64,000 bases of DNA from Enterovibrio norvegicus DSM 15893 (GTDB taxonomy: Bacteria; Pseudomonadota; Gammaproteobacteria; Enterobacterales; Vibrionaceae), in contig NZ_FOWR01000025.1 of assembly GCF_900115495.1 (NCBI RefSeq), positions 19,668 through 83,667 of the forward strand. The letters run 5' to 3'. The notes under the pieces were generated by a model. The model ran no database searches. It saw nothing but the letters and a program-made list of their open reading frames with translations, and was not told the origin of the DNA. Below, in pieces: positions 57,554 through 64,000 of this stretch. Numbering within the stretch: the first letter of the stretch is position 1; each line of letters starts with the position of its first letter. The position numbers were made by a program, and so were the translations under genes.

Positions 57554-58087
57554 CTATGATTCAAACAAGTTAATGCTGCTTACTCCAACACCTCGACGTA
57601 CCGGTACGGCATGCCCTTTTGCTGATGGCTTCATTATCTGAACATATTTGCTGTTTTCGGGGCCAATACTGACGTGGATCGGCCTGTTTTTTCCGTAGAA
57701 ATAGAGCCTGTCAAAGGGTAGTTGGGTCACAACGAACTTGGCAATTTCATCCATGCGTTTATCAAACCCCTCTACCAATAAATCACACGCAGCACCTTGT
57801 CGCTTGCAGATAAGGTTTCCTTTTGCATTGCGCTCTGACGCCGCATGTTGGTCAAGTGAGGGTGCCATTTGGCCAGGGTGATGCTTTAACAGGTAGTTTT
57901 TGAGGATGTTGGAAGTAAAGCCGTAAGTAATCGTAATTGAGCCAAACTGATTTTCGAGAGGGGTTAGAATATCATCGCTGAGCGCGATAAGTGCCGATGT
58001 GCTCTCTTCTTGTAAAGGGCGATTGCTAATCTCAGAAGGTATAACTGGGTGCTGAGTTCGGTGCCAATCAATCAGTTCTTGCCGCAT
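57554..58087 (-). CDS. Hypothetical protein, faintly M15-peptidase-like
   Basis: This 177-aa protein has no signal peptide or membrane segment. GAACDLLVEG (about 98-107) followed by IHVSIG (about 140) recalls the GxAxD and HxD metal sites of M15-type carboxypeptidases, but the histidine expected three residues before the glycine is lysine (CKRQG), so an active zinc peptidase is doubtful. It is the first gene of a pair with the putative methyltransferase and is divergent from the sulfur transporter. A function in phosphorothioation is inferred from position only. Confidence 0.6.
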   Translation of the reverse strand: MRQELIDWHRTQHPVIPSEISNRPLQEESTSALIALSDDILTPLENQFGSITITYGFTSNILKNYLLKHHPGQMAPSLDQHAASERNAKGNLICKRQGAACDLLVEGFDKRMDEIAKFVVTQLPFDRLYFYGKNRPIHVSIGPENSKYVQIMKPSAKGHAVPVRRGVGVSSINLFES

Positions 58088-58161
58088 GACGAAATCCGCT
58101 CTGGATGAGTTTCTCTATAGTAAACAGGTCAATCGCTTATTAACAGGGAGTACGAACAAGG

Positions 58162-59064
58162 ATGTTGTTAGCACTGGCGATAGCGTGCATTTTCTTCATT
58201 GGGTATCTTTCTCAAACCACTGGGCTTTGTATGGTGCGCGGGGTCAAGCAAGCGAAAGCGGGTAATCCTTTTTTCTTGCTGGCTATTATGACGAGTGGCA
58301 CTTTCGCGTGGGTTCTCATCGTAAGTGGCCACTACTTCGCCGATATGGCGCCAAGGAGTGGTTTCTACGCAACGATTTATTCATTCGCAGGTGGATTGTT
58401 GTTTGGTCTTGGGGCTTCGGCAAACGGGGGATGTGGCGTCTCGACGGTAAGCCGTTTTGCGCGAGGCGAATTACCCATGTTTATGACTATTTTGGGATGG
58501 ATAGTTGCTTGGTTAGCCCTTGAACCTTTAATTCCTCAAGCGACGGCTCCTGAGTCAATCCACTTAAGCGGGTCGATACGCTATGGTATTTTGACGGCAT
58601 TATCTTTGGTGGTTCTGTGTTGTCTTTTCTTTGCAAAACCGGAGCGTCGCAAGCTGTGGTTTTCCCTTCTTGGAATAGGGCTGCTTGGTGGGTTGGTTTT
58701 TCTTTATGAACCTCATTGGACTCCTAGTGGCTTATTGCGCTCGATGAGCCTTTCTTTCTGGCATAGCGACAATGAAAAGTGGCCTGAAGCCACAAGATTT
58801 ATGCTGGTTGCTGTTTTGATGTTGGGCATGTTTGTCGCCGCAAAGCTAACGGGGTCCTTTCTTTTACGCAGCATAGCATTGGGAAGTGCTGCGAAACACT
58901 TTGCTGCCGGCTGTTTAATGGGGGTCGGTGCTGTGATGGCGAAAGGCGGAAATGATACTCAGCTATTGGTAGCGATGCCTTCGTTATCTCTCAATGGCTT
59001 TGTTGCGGTGGCGAGTATGGTTTTAGGGATTTTTGTTGGGCTGAAAGTGCTCGAACGACGTTAG
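58162..59064 (+). CDS. YeeE/YedE-family sulfur-compound transporter
   Basis: This 300-aa inner-membrane protein has about nine hydrophobic helices and the cysteine-bearing motifs of the YeeE/YedE (thiosulfate uptake) family: GLCMVRG near residue 21 and GGCGVSTVSRFARG near 90, with a pseudo-symmetric AGCLMGVGAVMAKGGND near 255. It probably imports thiosulfate or a related sulfur species. Its place beside dnd genes suggests it feeds sulfur to phosphorothioation, an inference. A GGGAG ribosome site precedes the ATG. Confidence 0.8.
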   Translation: MLLALAIACIFFIGYLSQTTGLCMVRGVKQAKAGNPFFLLAIMTSGTFAWVLIVSGHYFADMAPRSGFYATIYSFAGGLLFGLGASANGGCGVSTVSRFARGELPMFMTILGWIVAWLALEPLIPQATAPESIHLSGSIRYGILTALSLVVLCCLFFAKPERRKLWFSLLGIGLLGGLVFLYEPHWTPSGLLRSMSLSFWHSDNEKWPEATRFMLVAVLMLGMFVAAKLTGSFLLRSIALGSAAKHFAAGCLMGVGAVMAKGGNDTQLLVAMPSLSLNGFVAVASMVLGIFVGLKVLERR

Positions 59065-59144
59065 ATGGTGTGTAACCCACTTATCCCTTGGAGAGGATAT
59101 TTTGATGTTGCAGGTGGGGAGTGATTCAGCGTGGAGCGCACAAC

Positions 59145-59200
59145 AAAAAAGGCCAACACTTTCAGGTTGGCCTTTTCCAATCGACTGTTGGGCTGGCGGA
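59145..59200. repeat. Decayed copy of ssrA 3' end plus terminator
   Basis: Bases 59145-59184 match 61673-61712 (ssrA terminator and flank) with a single mismatch. The match continues less well to about 59200 (GCTGGCGG shared), covering the last bases of the tmRNA gene. The hairpin AAAAGGCCAAC / GTTGGCCTTTT is intact and can act as a terminator for the transporter gene or for hipB. Such duplications arise when an element integrates at the 3' end of ssrA. Confidence 0.8.
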
Positions 59201-59390
59201 ATCTGAATTGGTTTTTTATAGTCTATATAGTCAGTGGCTTAAGAGTGTTTTTCGGGTTTAATGTCACTACCAATGTTACTTGAAAATCCTACTCTGAAAG
59301 GAACTGAACTCGCGTCTTATTATTCCATTTATACGCCATAGACCAGGTGTTTTATAACAACTTGGTCTAAAGAAGACCCCTAAACCTACT
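59201..59390. other. Gap after hipB, imperfect hairpin
   Basis: No gene is seen in this stretch. AGACCAGGT (59341-59349 region) and ACTTGGTCT (about 59361-59369) form an imperfect stem with one G-T pair just downstream of the hipB stop on the minus strand. It may stabilise or end the hip transcript. Confidence 0.4.
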
Positions 59391-59876
59391 TTAATCCGTT
59401 GCTCCATGACTCTGCAATAACGATCTCAAGGCATTGGTTGAGGATGGGAGCAAACCCACTTTTAAGCCAAAAGGCTTAAATGCTTTGTTCAATATGTCTG
59501 TTTTGTAACTGCCTCGATCATTCTCGATATCTGAAAGTGTTTTTCGAGAAATATCCACCAGTTTGGCGTACACATCCTGTTTCAGTCCAAGCACATTGAT
59601 TCTAAGTGCTTTCAAGGCTTGTCCTTGCGTTAACTCGCCGAACAGCAATTGCTTGATGATCTGGTTGGCGACATTTTTGCGTTCAGCGGCATTTACAGAT
59701 GTTTTGTTCTTTGAAACCCTTTGAACTGAACGAGCATTTGATGTGCCGTTTCCCGCTACTTCTTTATCATCTAGTTGTACTTGAGAAGGCTGTGTACGGT
59801 TAGATTTAAGGCGAGCGACGGTTGCTTTAGCTGACTCGTTAAGTGTCGAATTTTTTGTGCTCACAGAAGCCCCCAC
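59391..59876 (-). CDS. hipB: HipB-like XRE-family antitoxin/repressor
   Basis: This 161-aa protein has a C-terminal helix-turn-helix of the XRE type (LGLKQDVYAKLVDISRKTLS, about 95-114) followed by DIENDRGSYKTDILNKAFKPFG, as in HipB proteins. The first 70 residues are Ser/Asn/Lys-rich and likely disordered, making it longer than typical HipB (about 90 aa). It overlaps the 3' end of hipA by 16 bases and is the second gene, the reverse of the usual hipB-hipA order. Confidence 0.82.
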   Translation of the reverse strand: MGASVSTKNSTLNESAKATVARLKSNRTQPSQVQLDDKEVAGNGTSNARSVQRVSKNKTSVNAAERKNVANQIIKQLLFGELTQGQALKALRINVLGLKQDVYAKLVDISRKTLSDIENDRGSYKTDILNKAFKPFGLKVGLLPSSTNALRSLLQSHGATD

Positions 59877-61225
59877 TTAGCCAGTTTGTCTGAGGTATGG
59901 TTGAACCCTATGCCAGGTAGTTCGAGAATATTTTCGGGTACGCCTTTTGCCGCTAGTCTTTCCTTGAGAGCAATACATTGGCTTGCTGTATCGCGTAGAG
60001 CTTCAAGTAACGCCTCGCTAGGCACGAGGTCTGACAAAGTGTTTGCTATTCCAACAAAATCATAGGTGCCGCCAACTTCCAAAGGTGCCTTCCATTTGGT
60101 CGTTCTTGGTATGCCTTCGGGGTCTGCTTTCATCGGCGCAAAATCGTAAATAGGCGCAAGTTTGATGTATCCCTCGCCTTTTAGAAACGATGTGTTACGC
60201 CCATGGTTATCGCTGTTTCCAAAGAGGATATTGATAAGGTCTCTTTTAACCCATTCTATAACGAAGGCTTGGATATCAAAGTGATAACCTTGTTGCATCA
60301 CCATGTAACTCTGAGTGATCTTGTCGATGAGTGTTCTGACTGTTTCTTCATGATCGAGGGTAACGCCAGCACTTTTACCAAGGATGGAATATACCGATTC
60401 CATGCCATATCTTTCCACCTGCCCTTGAGTGTTATAGCTGACGTCAAAGCGTGGTAGCCACAATGAGGGGTAGTTTGGCCCTTCTTCCAAACGCATGTGT
60501 TCGATGGGGATGGTGTCAAACCCCATTTCTGTAAGTTCATGATAGTAAAGAAACTCTGCGCGAAGAATATCGCAATCTATGCCACTTTTTGAGCCTCTTG
60601 GGTATTTGACTAAATAGTGTAAATCTCGATTGTTGTTGTCGTCCTGGTAGGGATCTATCCAAATTTTACTGTCATTCGGATTATCTTCGATAGAAGCGCG
60701 AAGAAGGAGTTTGGGCGCTTCTCCACCTGCACCTGTGGCACCACCTGCAGCCGCACCTCTTTGCTGGGCATAGTCTAAGAAATCACTGGCGCGGCTTTTC
60801 ACATCATCTACCGAGAAGAAGAGTTTATCAGCAAGCTCAAAACGCTCAGGGAGAGAGTCTTTGACTCTCAGGTTCCCAACAGGGGACATGGTGCCATACC
60901 TCAATAAGACGTAGTTTTGTTCGGCAGTGGGAAGGTCTTCAATGTCTAATTGTTTAACCCAGTATTTCCTGCTGGCACCACCGGGCATGATGTCGTCGAG
61001 AAACTTCAACCAACCTGGCTTTCCGTTGTCCTCAAAGAAAAAAGCGACAGGGTGGTTGATGGAGACCGCATGCAGGTCATCGCTTTCAAAATGATCGATG
61101 GCAAAGTCCTGCAGATAGTCAACAGCTGTAACTTTGTAGTTGTGTTGGTCACTTTCAGGGAATGAAATAACGGCGATATCGAGCCACTGCCCGTTGATAA
61201 ATGCCTGAATGGTCAGTTGTTCCAT
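59861..61225 (-). CDS. hipA: HipA-family serine/threonine kinase toxin
   Basis: This 454-aa HipA-like kinase has the catalytic segment GNSDNHGRN with the following metal-binding Asp in APIYDFAPM, and the ATP-binding region around YLVKYPRGSK. E. coli HipA (440 aa) phosphorylates glutamyl-tRNA synthetase and halts growth; this more distant homologue may have another target. It is first in a two-gene operon with the antitoxin gene behind. Three palindromes upstream share AGTA/TACT half-sites and could be repressor operators. Confidence 0.88.
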   Translation of the reverse strand: MEQLTIQAFINGQWLDIAVISFPESDQHNYKVTAVDYLQDFAIDHFESDDLHAVSINHPVAFFFEDNGKPGWLKFLDDIMPGGASRKYWVKQLDIEDLPTAEQNYVLLRYGTMSPVGNLRVKDSLPERFELADKLFFSVDDVKSRASDFLDYAQQRGAAAGGATGAGGEAPKLLLRASIEDNPNDSKIWIDPYQDDNNNRDLHYLVKYPRGSKSGIDCDILRAEFLYYHELTEMGFDTIPIEHMRLEEGPNYPSLWLPRFDVSYNTQGQVERYGMESVYSILGKSAGVTLDHEETVRTLIDKITQSYMVMQQGYHFDIQAFVIEWVKRDLINILFGNSDNHGRNTSFLKGEGYIKLAPIYDFAPMKADPEGIPRTTKWKAPLEVGGTYDFVGIANTLSDLVPSEALLEALRDTASQCIALKERLAAKGVPENILELPGIGFNHTSDKLAKWGLL

Positions 61226-61673
61226 CCTTATTCCTTAAAAGTCATTTAATGTGTATTAATTTACGCATAAATCGATTTAAATGCAATTAATGAGTAGTTT
61301 ACTACCCAAAAAAGAGCGTGGATGTGTTAGAGCGTAGTAAGAAAGGATTATAAGAAGAAACGTTCGTTTAAAAATTACGAGTAGATATTTACTCGTAATC
61401 TGATTGAAATTCCACTAATGAGTGTAAATTTACTCATTTACTTGCCTGAGGATTCTTTTGTGTTCTTTGAAGGCCTTAGTTTAAGCACCTGAAACGCACA
61501 ATAAAAGTAAACTCAGACATATCATGTACTCGAAGTATTAATCGGAACAGTTGCCTATTTTTATTTGGATTTTTTGAGGGCTTGCGACGGTGCGCAAGGT
61601 CGTTTGGATCTATCGGGTGATGTGTTTGGAATCGAAAGTAAATAACATTGAAAGTGCCATACCCAAAAGTAAA
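61226..61673 (-). promoter_or_regulatory. hipA upstream region with three palindromes
   Basis: This 450-base stretch holds no gene. It has three palindromes: GTAG-TTTA-CTAC (61294-61305), ATTACGAGTA / TACTCGTAAT with a 6-base spacer (61374-61399, perfect), and AATGAGT / ACTCATT (61417-61438). All contain AGT/ACT half-sites at similar spacing, as expected for cooperative binding by a HipB-type dimer. The farthest is about 200 bases from the hipA start, so the promoter is probably in 61300-61440. Confidence 0.6.
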
Positions 61674-61674
61674 A

Positions 61675-61704
61675 AAAAGGCCAACCCTTTCAGGTTGGCC
61701 TTTT
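61675..61704 (-). terminator. ssrA terminator
   Basis: AAAAGGCCAACC and GGTTGGCCTTTT form a perfect 12-bp stem around a 6-base loop. On the minus strand it runs into eight T residues directly after the mature tmRNA 3' end. Confidence 0.93.
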
Positions 61705-61713
61705 CCAATCGAT

Positions 61714-62081
61714 TGGTGGAGCTGGCGGGAGTTGAACCCGCGTCCAAAATCAGTCTAACTTATGGCGCTACATGCTTAGTCTATCTTTATTCTCGTCAGT
61801 GTGCTGCGAATAGACACGCTACAAAAAGACATACCAGAATTCTATTTCGCGGTTCAGCTCTCTAGTCAAAGCATCCCTCGCTATCTCGTTTGGGTTTGAA
61901 CTTCTATGATTCCCCGTCTTACAAGCGGAAGCTAGGGTAGAAGTGCGCTAGCAGGTTATTAAGCTGCTAGTGCGAAGTTTTCGTCGTTTGCGACTATTTT
62001 TTTGCGGCTTTTTACGAGGCAAACCGCCCCTCGGCATGCTCCACGAGCCTTCTTGATCCTGTCGAATCCTGAATCAGCCCC
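61714..62081 (-). ncRNA. ssrA: tmRNA
   Basis: The minus strand begins GGGGCTGATTCAGGATTCGA and ends in the tRNA-like arm GTTCAACTCCCGCC...CCACCA, 368 nt in all (E. coli 363). The tag reading frame encodes ANDENFALAA followed by TAA, differing from the common ANDENYALAA by Tyr to Phe. tmRNA rescues stalled ribosomes together with SmpB, whose gene lies directly upstream. The 3' end is a frequent integration site for islands, and a decayed copy of it lies at 59.2 kb. Confidence 0.96.
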
Positions 62082-62096
62082 GGAATTATGTCGCAG

Positions 62097-62124
62097 ATAC
62101 TAGCATAAAGCTCTGCGGCGTCAA
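62097..62124 (-). promoter_or_regulatory. ssrA promoter
   Basis: On the minus strand TTGACG (62119-62124) and TAGTAT (62097-62102) are spaced by 16 bases, a good sigma-70 promoter. Transcription would start a few bases before the mature 5' end, consistent with a precursor trimmed by RNase P. It lies just after the smpB stop codon. Confidence 0.75.
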
Positions 62125-62127
62125 TGA

Positions 62128-62613
62128 TTATCTGGCTGAAGCCTTCATGATACGCGCTTTGTCGCGCTGCCAATCGCGATCTTTCGATGCATCGCGTTTG
62201 TCATGAAGCTTTTTACCTTTCGCCAGACCAATCTTAAGTTTAGCCCACGACTGTTTCCAGTACATAGACAGTGCGATAACGGTGTAACCTTCACGGTTCA
62301 CTTTGCCGATCAAGGTGTCGAGTTCACGACGCTTAAGCAGCAGTTTTCGCACACGCGTTGGGTCAGCCACTACGTGAGTAGAAGCAACATTAAGTGGGGT
62401 AATGGTGGCACCGGACATGAAGGCTTCGCCATCACGGAAGAACACGTAGCTCTCTGTGATGTTGACCTTGCCTGCACGGAGGGCTTTCACTTCCCAGCCT
62501 TGTAGCTCAAGCCCGACTTCAACATCGTCTTCGATGAAGTATTCGTGGCGAGCTTGGCGGTTCTGCGCAATTGTATTGCTGCCCGCTTTATTCTTTGAAT
62601 TTTTCTTTACCAT
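62128..62613 (-). CDS. smpB: SsrA-binding protein
   Basis: This 161-aa OB-fold protein delivers tmRNA to stalled ribosomes. It has the typical [20 protein letters not shown] start, [11 protein letters not shown], and the basic C-terminal tail [18 protein letters not shown] that sits in the empty mRNA channel. I chose the ATG at 62613 ([11 protein letters not shown]); an in-frame upstream start at 62700 would add 29 atypical residues. It is divergent from ratA and followed by ssrA. Confidence 0.96.
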   Translation of the reverse strand: MVKKNSKNKAGSNTIAQNRQARHEYFIEDDVEVGLELQGWEVKALRAGKVNITESYVFFRDGEAFMSGATITPLNVASTHVVADPTRVRKLLLKRRELDTLIGKVNREGYTVIALSMYWKQSWAKLKIGLAKGKKLHDKRDASKDRDWQRDKARIMKASAR

Positions 62614-62806
62614 AATGGCCGCATTATACGTAGTGGTAGGGAAGGGCGATATAGTTTTTGTAGGATTTTTAGAATCTCGCGCGTTGTGCTCACATTCCAC
62701 GCCATTTATGGGCGTCTATTATGGGCGATTTCCTGCAATTTGAAGACGTTTGGGGAAAATTACGGTCCAATGTTATGATGCTGGTATTGAGCGATGAGGA
62801 GATCGT

Positions 62807-63238
62807 ATGCCGCGAATTACACGTTCTGCACTTGTGCCGTTCAGTGCTGAACAAATGTTTAAGCTTGTGAATGATGTAGAAGCTTACCCGTCTTTTGTGC
62901 CGGGCTGCGCGGGGTCGCGTGTGCTTGAAGCCAGTCATGATGCCATGACGGCCTCGGTCGATGTCGCGAAAGCCGGTATTCGCAAAACCTTCACCACGCG
63001 TAATGAGTTGGTGATGGGCGAGGCGATCAAGATGGAGCTGGTCGATGGCCCGTTCCGTAAATTGGTTGGTGGCTGGAACTTCACGTCGTTAGATGCGGAT
63101 GCTTGCAAGATCGAGTTGAACTTGGATTTTGAATTCACCAATGGTTTGGTGGAAATGGCGTTTGGTAAGGTCTTTAACGAGCTGGCAGTGAACATGGTGA
63201 AAGCCTTCACTGATCGCGCGAGAGTCGTTTATGAGTGA
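62807..63238 (+). CDS. ratA: RatA/PasT START-domain protein
   Basis: This 143-aa START-like (coenzyme Q-binding family) protein was described in E. coli as RatA, which blocks 70S assembly, and as a respiratory quinone-related factor (Coq10 family). The start MPRITRSALVPFSAEQMF and the VPGCAGSRVLE segment are typical. It lies divergent from smpB and overlaps rnfH by 8 bases, as in most gammaproteobacteria. Confidence 0.93.
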   Translation: MPRITRSALVPFSAEQMFKLVNDVEAYPSFVPGCAGSRVLEASHDAMTASVDVAKAGIRKTFTTRNELVMGEAIKMELVDGPFRKLVGGWNFTSLDADACKIELNLDFEFTNGLVEMAFGKVFNELAVNMVKAFTDRARVVYE

Positions 63239-63578
63239 GAAGTTGCTTCATATTGAGGTGATGTATGCGCTGCCAAATGAGCAGCGTGTGTTTAAGGCGA
63301 TTGTGACGCCGGATATGCATGTGGAAGACATTATTCGTCATTCTGGCATTTTGGATGCGTACCCTGAGATTGACCTGGCGAAGAACAAAGTGGGCGTGTT
63401 TAGCCGCTTGGTGAAGCTGGATGCGTTAGTGCACGATGGTGATCGCATTGAGATTTATCGCCCGCTGGTCGCTGATCCGAAAGAAATCCGTCGCCGCCGT
63501 GCTGAGCGCATGAAGGCAGATGGCACCTCTGATCCTGTCACGGGTGGCAAGGTAAACCCGCAGCGCAAAACAGATTAA
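63231..63578 (+). CDS. rnfH: RnfH-family ubiquitin-like protein
   Basis: This 115-aa protein has a beta-grasp fold (IEVMYALPNEQ, GDRIEIYRPL) and a basic tail typical of RnfH/YfjF. It is encoded in overlap with ratA, the conserved ratAB pair; it was proposed as the partner of RatA but its role is unsettled. The gene that usually follows in Vibrio (bamE and then recN on the opposite strand) is not reached because an IS4-type element begins 90 bases on. Confidence 0.92.
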   Translation: MSEKLLHIEVMYALPNEQRVFKAIVTPDMHVEDIIRHSGILDAYPEIDLAKNKVGVFSRLVKLDALVHDGDRIEIYRPLVADPKEIRRRRAERMKADGTSDPVTGGKVNPQRKTD

Positions 63579-63722
63579 CGTCTGGCGCTGACTTGTTTGG
63601 TTTCCATTGGATCAGATGAGAACTAAACGGGTGACAGTCACAATGAAAAAAAGCGGTGAGAAATCACTAATGCCGATCAGTTAAGCAAAAAATGATCGGT
63701 TGAACGATCCTGAGAGGCTGGC

Positions 63723-63754
63723 AAAATCCGAGTGTATTTCTACACTCGGATTTT
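63723..63754 (+). terminator. Hairpin directly before the IS transposase start
   Basis: AAAATCCGAGTGTA and TACACTCGGATTTT form a perfect 14-bp stem around a 4-base loop with further T residues, ending 3 bases before the transposase ATG. It would stop read-through transcription from outside and hide the ribosome site in long transcripts, a known way insertion sequences limit accidental expression. Confidence 0.85.
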
Positions 63755-63757
63755 TTT

Positions 63758-64000
63758 ATGTTCTTAAGACAAGCCCTCGACCGAATACACCAATTTTCTG
63801 CTGACCAACTTAATGGCCTATCAGATCTCCTGTGCCCCGCTCTCATTAATCAATGCCTTGAAGACACAGGCGTCACGACGATTCGAAAGCGTAGGCTCCC
63901 CATGGAACTGATGGTGTGGAGCGTCGTGGGAATGTCACTTTATCGGCACCTATCGATGAGTAAGGTGGTCTCTCAGCTCGATATATTACTTCCAGGTAAG
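63758..64000 (+). CDS. IS4-family transposase, N-terminal part
   Basis: An open frame of 81 codons runs from the ATG at 63758 to the window end. It starts MFLRQALDRIHQFSADQL and contains the N-terminal helical domain typical of IS4 transposases (LPMELMVWSVVGMSLYRHLS). The DDE catalytic core lies beyond the window. No ribosome site is free because the preceding hairpin covers that position. Confidence 0.85.
   Translation, partial: MFLRQALDRIHQFSADQLNGLSDLLCPALINQCLEDTGVTTIRKRRLPMELMVWSVVGMSLYRHLSMSKVVSQLDILLPGK

Larger units (their letters stand above)
63668..64000 (+). mobile_element. IS4-family insertion sequence, left end
   Basis: TAATGCCGATCAGTTAAG (63668-63685) equals the 18-base terminal repeat I recall for E. 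coli IS4, and the element reads on with a transposase of the same family. Its right end lies outside the window, so completeness and target duplication cannot be judged. Confidence 0.85.

Noticed and set aside
38425..59064. Search for an integrase or recombinase gene within the Dnd island
   Set aside because: None of the genes resembles a tyrosine or serine recombinase, so the route of entry cannot be assigned from this window.
61590..61865. Rightward frame over the ssrA 3' half
   Set aside because: It is antisense to the tmRNA gene, which is certain.

Overview
The window reads as a chromosomal segment of a gammaproteobacterium, most likely a Vibrionaceae member (Vibrio/Grimontia/Enterovibrio/Photobacterium group; the genus cannot be fixed from sequence alone). 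Supporting this: a deoCABD operon, then ytjB/serB, a twin-PilZ protein of the V. cholerae PlzC type between serB and radA, ettA, slt-trpR-yjjX, and an ssrA-smpB-ratA-rnfH block, which is a classic island insertion locus in Vibrio. There are no tRNA or rRNA genes and no CRISPR array.

Layout. 0.4-4.6 kb: deoxynucleoside catabolism (deoC, deoA, deoB, deoD). 4.6-18.7 kb: mostly housekeeping genes (ytjB, serB, plzC-like, radA, an M23 peptidase, a PilZ protein, ettA, slt, trpR, yjjX, a sterol-desaturase-like hydroxylase), with three arrays of three different 7-bp tandem repeats between genes. 19.0-20.4 kb: two secreted spondin-N paralogs. 20.5-27.2 kb: a tightly overlapping four-gene signalling operon: a lipoprotein fusing two solute-binding folds, a hybrid histidine kinase, a lone receiver, and an Hpt-REC-REC-GGDEF diguanylate cyclase. 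27.9-30.1 kb: an SRPBCC protein, an HdhA-like dehydrogenase and eda. 30.3-34.7 kb: a large putative membrane-active toxin gene followed by four paralogous small membrane proteins that look like tandem immunity genes, plus one unrelated membrane protein. 34.9-37.6 kb: a DUF2927-like secreted protein and an S41 peptidase lipoprotein.

38.4-59.1 kb is an AT-rich DNA phosphorothioation (PT) defence island. Rightward dptF-dptG-dptH (PT-dependent restriction) is followed by an extra pair, a second DGQHR-domain protein and an HNH nuclease. Leftward dndB-dndC-dndD-dndE (modification) is divergent from dndA (cysteine desulfurase) across a short TACG/CGTA-rich promoter. Next come a Dnd-associated putative methyltransferase, a small protein of uncertain fold and a YeeE/YedE-type sulfur transporter. 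DndA and the transporter could supply sulfur, DndCDE would place it in the backbone, DndB would repress, and DptFGH, perhaps with the DGQHR-HNH pair, would attack unmodified DNA. The DGQHR-HNH pair is the best candidate for an undescribed component.

59.1-61.7 kb: a hipA-hipB module in reversed order, with palindromes upstream, lies between two copies of the ssrA 3' end plus terminator; one copy is decayed, which points to integration at ssrA. 61.7-63.6 kb: ssrA (tag ANDENFALAA), smpB, ratA and rnfH. An IS4-family element begins at 63.67 kb and runs off the window.
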